DNA from: Hymenobacter arizonensis
GTDB lineage: Bacteria; Bacteroidota; Bacteroidia; Cytophagales; Hymenobacteraceae
DNA length: 64,000 nucleotides
NCBI RefSeq assembly: GCF_900115775.1
Contig: NZ_FOXS01000006.1
Location: forward strand, 1 to 64,000
Reading direction: 5' to 3'
Shown here: positions 61,352 to 64,000 of the stretch, one piece after another
How the letters are laid out: every line of letters starts with the position of its first letter
How positions within the stretch are numbered: the first letter of the stretch is position 1
The notes under the pieces: model-generated
Seen by the model: only the letters and a program-made list of their open reading frames with translations
The model's database searches: none
What the model was told of the DNA's origin: nothing
Made by a program: the position numbers and the translations under genes

Positions 61352-63394
61352 ATGATGAAATCGTTTTTCTTGGCGGCCCAGGTGGCAGTGGCTGCGATGC
61401 TATTGCTTGGCACGAGCTCCGCGGTGGCCCAACAGCGCTTCGAGCTGGCCGACATCGTGAAGGCTGTGGGCGTGAGCGACCCGCAGCTTTCGCCCGATGG
61501 TAAAAGCATCCTCATAACGGTGTCGCGGGCCAATTTGGCCACCAATCGCAACGAGACTGAAATAGTACTGGTTGACGTGGCCAGTGGCATGCAGCGCGTG
61601 TTTGTCGCGGAAAGGCCCACAGCGAAGCAAGCGCGCTGGTCGCCCACTGGCGACCAGGTTTCCTTTCTGGCCCGCACCGGCACGGGCAAGGACGCCCACG
61701 TGCAGCTTTTTGTGCAGCCGCTGACAGGTGGCGAACCCCGCCAGCTCACTACCTCGGCCGAAAACGTGCAGCTCTACGCCTGGAAGCCCGATGGCACAGC
61801 GCTGGCTTACTCAGCCGCCGACCCGCCCGCCAACGCGGCCGAGCTCGCCCGCGGCAACGACAGCTTCGAAGTGGGCAATGGCAGCATGACCCTGACGGCC
61901 CCGCCCGCGCCCGACCACCTATGGCTGGTACCTGCCACGGGGGACCAGCCGGCCCGGCGCCTGACCAGCGGCTCCAGCAGCCTGCCCGACGACTCGTCGG
62001 CTCCCTTTGCGTGGGCACCCGACGGCCAGCGCCTGGTGTGCGTGCTGCGACCCAGCGCTCAAACCGGCGACCAGGAAACCAGCGTCTTCACCCTGGACGT
62101 GGCTACCGGAACAAAGCAGCAACTAGCAGGCCCGGCCCAACGGCTGGATTTACCCGCCTTCTCGCCCGATGGCCGCTGGATAAGCTACCAGACGCCTAAG
62201 GAGCCGCCTTATTATGAGTCGCTGGGGTTCGACGTGATACCGGCGGCCGGCGGTACGCCGCGCCACCTTACCCAGGTGCTCGACCGCAACATTCAGCGGG
62301 CCCTATGGAGCCCCGATAGCAAGAGCCTGTTTGTAGGCGGCAACGACGGGGCCAGCGTTTCCATCTGGCAGTTGGGGCTGAACGGCAGCAGCCGCAAGCT
62401 GAAACTGGGGGCCGTGTCGCCCAACGGCAGCTACTGGGTCGACATGGCTGTGGGCCGGCGCAACGCCCTGGCCTTTACCGCCAACGAGCCCGGCCGCCCT
62501 GCCGAGCTGTACTACTTGGCTTCGCCCACCGCCACCCCGCGCCGCCTTACCGACTTCAACCGCGAAACCGCTGCCCTGGCCCTAGGCCGCATGGAAGCCG
62601 TGGAGTGGACTAGCGACAACCTGCGCCCCAACGGCATCCTAACCTACCCACCTGACTTCGACCCTGCCAGGAAATATCCGCTGGTGCTCATGATGCACGG
62701 CGGGCCTTCCAACTCCTCGCGGCTGGCCTTTTATGGACTGGGCCAGGCCGTGGCGAGCCGCGGCTATGTGGTGTTTCAGCCCAACTACCGGGGCAGCGAT
62801 AACCTGGGCTACGCCTTCCAGCGGGCCATTCGGGAAGATGCCGGCGCTGGGCCGGGGCGCGACGTGCTGGCCGGCATAGCCATGCTCGAAAAGCGCGGCT
62901 GGGTTGATACCAGTCGCATTGCCATTTCGGGCGTGTCGTACGGCGGGTTTATGACGGCATGGCTTATGGGCGAGTCAGGGCGGAGGTGGCGGTGCGCGGT
63001 GGCCGCCGCCCCGGTCACTGACTTGCTGGACAGCTACAATTTCGGGGATAACAACCGGGCGAACGCCGGGCACTACGGACCCTCGCCGTGGCTAGGCGCA
63101 GAGAACCTGGAGCGCTACCGGGTGCAGTCGCCCTTGTCGCGGGTCGACCGCTGGCGCACGCCCACTCTGATTCTGCACAACACCGGCGACTTTCGCGTGA
63201 CCATCTCCAACTCCTACAAAATGTACCACGCCCTCCAGGACCGGGGCGTGCCGGTGCGGTTCGTGGCATTTCCAATTTCTGCGCACACCCCCACCGACCC
63301 AGTCCGCCTGCAGGAATGGAACCGCCTGTGGATAGGCTGGCTCGACCAATATTTGCAGCCCGAGGGCGCGGCCACTGCCCCCGAGGGCAAATAA
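61352..63394 (+). CDS. S9 family peptidase, prolyl oligopeptidase type
   Basis: A 680-aa exported serine peptidase (signal peptide ends AVAQ, about 27). A WD-like propeller with repeated DGK/PDG and SPD motifs covers about 30-420. The catalytic domain has nucleophile Ser529 in ISGVSYGGFM, preceded by MMHGGPSNSS and YRGSDNLGY. Asp and His follow in NTGDFRV and SAHTPTDPV. It differs from the DPP-IV-like gene in lacking the double-Glu segment, and so is more like acylaminoacyl-peptidase or oligopeptidase relatives. Two adjacent ATGs (61352 and 61355). Next gene starts 50 nt downstream. Confidence 0.93.
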   Translation: MMKSFFLAAQVAVAAMLLLGTSSAVAQQRFELADIVKAVGVSDPQLSPDGKSILITVSRANLATNRNETEIVLVDVASGMQRVFVAERPTAKQARWSPTGDQVSFLARTGTGKDAHVQLFVQPLTGGEPRQLTTSAENVQLYAWKPDGTALAYSAADPPANAAELARGNDSFEVGNGSMTLTAPPAPDHLWLVPATGDQPARRLTSGSSSLPDDSSAPFAWAPDGQRLVCVLRPSAQTGDQETSVFTLDVATGTKQQLAGPAQRLDLPAFSPDGRWISYQTPKEPPYYESLGFDVIPAAGGTPRHLTQVLDRNIQRALWSPDSKSLFVGGNDGASVSIWQLGLNGSSRKLKLGAVSPNGSYWVDMAVGRRNALAFTANEPGRPAELYYLASPTATPRRLTDFNRETAALALGRMEAVEWTSDNLRPNGILTYPPDFDPARKYPLVLMMHGGPSNSSRLAFYGLGQAVASRGYVVFQPNYRGSDNLGYAFQRAIREDAGAGPGRDVLAGIAMLEKRGWVDTSRIAISGVSYGGFMTAWLMGESGRRWRCAVAAAPVTDLLDSYNFGDNNRANAGHYGPSPWLGAENLERYRVQSPLSRVDRWRTPTLILHNTGDFRVTISNSYKMYHALQDRGVPVRFVAFPISAHTPTDPVRLQEWNRLWIGWLDQYLQPEGAATAPEGK

Positions 63395-63444
63395 CTCAGG
63401 GCTTCGACCCGACAACTTACTTCCGTAAAATCATCTCAATTTCT

Positions 63445-64000
63445 ATGAACTCATTCATCAAAGCCACCGGCTTGCTGCTGGCGGGCCTGAGCTTAGCCGC
63501 CCCGCTAGACGCGGCGGCTCAGAAGAAGCCGGCCCCGGCCGCTCGCAAAACCACATCGGCCGCCAATGCCCTGTCAGCCATTAAGGAAAGTGACATCAAG
63601 CGGGATTTGTACGCCCTAGCCGCCGACCACTATCGGGGCCGCGAGGGCGGCACGCTCGATGAGCTGAAAGCTTCCGTGTGGCTCGCCGACCAGATTCGTG
63701 CCATCGGCCTGCAACCGGCTGGCGACGACGGCACTTACTTCCAGTGGTTCCATTTGCAGCGCACGCGCCTCACCAAAGCCAGCAAGCTCAGCATCGGCAC
63801 GCGCCAGCTAAAGCCCAACCACGATGCCATGGTCATTGCCCCTACCAATGCCACGGTGGCGGCGCCGCTGGTATTTGTGGGCACGGGCACGCCGGCCGAA
63901 CTGGGTAAAGTTGATGTCAAGGGCAAGGCGGTAGCCGTTCAGATTTCGGGCGCCCCCACGGACGGCATCAGCTACCGGCGCTACCTGTTTGGCAAGTTCA
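63445..64000 (+). CDS. M28-type peptidase, truncated by the window edge
   Basis: The open frame runs past the right end; only the first 185 codons are present. It has a signal peptide (MNSFIKATGLLLAGLSLAAP) and a prodomain-like segment followed by SIKRDLYALAADHYRGREGGTLDE, then a PA-like insert APLVFVGTGTPAELGKVDVKGK. This matches the N-terminal part of secreted M28 aminopeptidases, whose zinc ligands would lie beyond the edge. ATG start. It follows the S9 gene closely and may share its operon. Confidence 0.75.
   Translation, partial: MNSFIKATGLLLAGLSLAAPLDAAAQKKPAPAARKTTSAANALSAIKESDIKRDLYALAADHYRGREGGTLDELKASVWLADQIRAIGLQPAGDDGTYFQWFHLQRTRLTKASKLSIGTRQLKPNHDAMVIAPTNATVAAPLVFVGTGTPAELGKVDVKGKAVAVQISGAPTDGISYRRYLFGKF

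Overview
The window comes from the chromosome of a G+C-rich member of the Bacteroidota, most like Hymenobacter (Cytophagales). The evidence is internal. The first 278 bases are the 5' end of a 16S rRNA gene on the minus strand. Several genes carry the Bacteroidota promoter element TAnnTTTG (usually TACCTTTG), with TTG about 19-21 bases upstream where a -33 is visible. There are two SusC/SusD pairs, two secreted proteins with type IX secretion (T9SS) C-terminal tails, many lipoproteins and several TTG or GTG starts. No phage, insertion sequence, integrase or CRISPR array was seen.

Layout. 1-1155: start of an rRNA operon read leftwards, with three tandem promoters and a strong terminator behind purA. 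1183-6237: leftward housekeeping block of purA, a STAS protein coupled to a Fur-family regulator, and a CHY zinc-finger protein coupled to a bifunctional Rel/SpoT enzyme. 6311-11329: tRNA-Leu(UAG), trigger factor, clpP and clpX, with an oppositely oriented outer-membrane protein gene between clpP and clpX. 11363-15109: a giant secreted metalloprotease. 15486-19118: lpxB, queD and an ABC importer permease with its binding lipoprotein. 19193-21691: heptose epimerase and an FAD-dependent protein. 21789-25643: small unknowns, a quinone oxidoreductase, a rhomboid protease and a membrane protein sharing a short N-terminal module with it.

26004-48182 is mostly glycan metabolism: a GHL10 hydrolase, periplasmic trehalase, a SusC/SusD/lipoprotein operon, a NagB-deacetylase fusion, anmK, a second SusC/SusD pair, a NagX-like acyltransferase, then proC and an acyl-CoA ligase. 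At 48323-51493 lies a NagZ-beta-lactamase-like fusion. NagZ, AnmK, NagB and the NagX-like protein together suggest recovery of cell-wall or chitin-type amino sugars. 51994-64000 holds a T9SS-exported protein of mosaic composition, then a run of exported peptidases and hydrolases: two tandem DUF885 proteins, a DPP-IV-like peptidase, a serine hydrolase, an S9 prolyl-oligopeptidase-family enzyme and a truncated M28 peptidase. This run looks like a protein and peptide scavenging locus.

Points most worth following: the short N-terminal module shared by the rhomboid and its neighbour; the mosaic T9SS protein; five unrelated families of intergenic palindromes; an in-frame G9 tract just after the signal peptide of the metalloprotease; a leaderless lipoprotein gene; and the couplings Fur/STAS and Rel/CHY. 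No single clearly new defence or mobile system was found.
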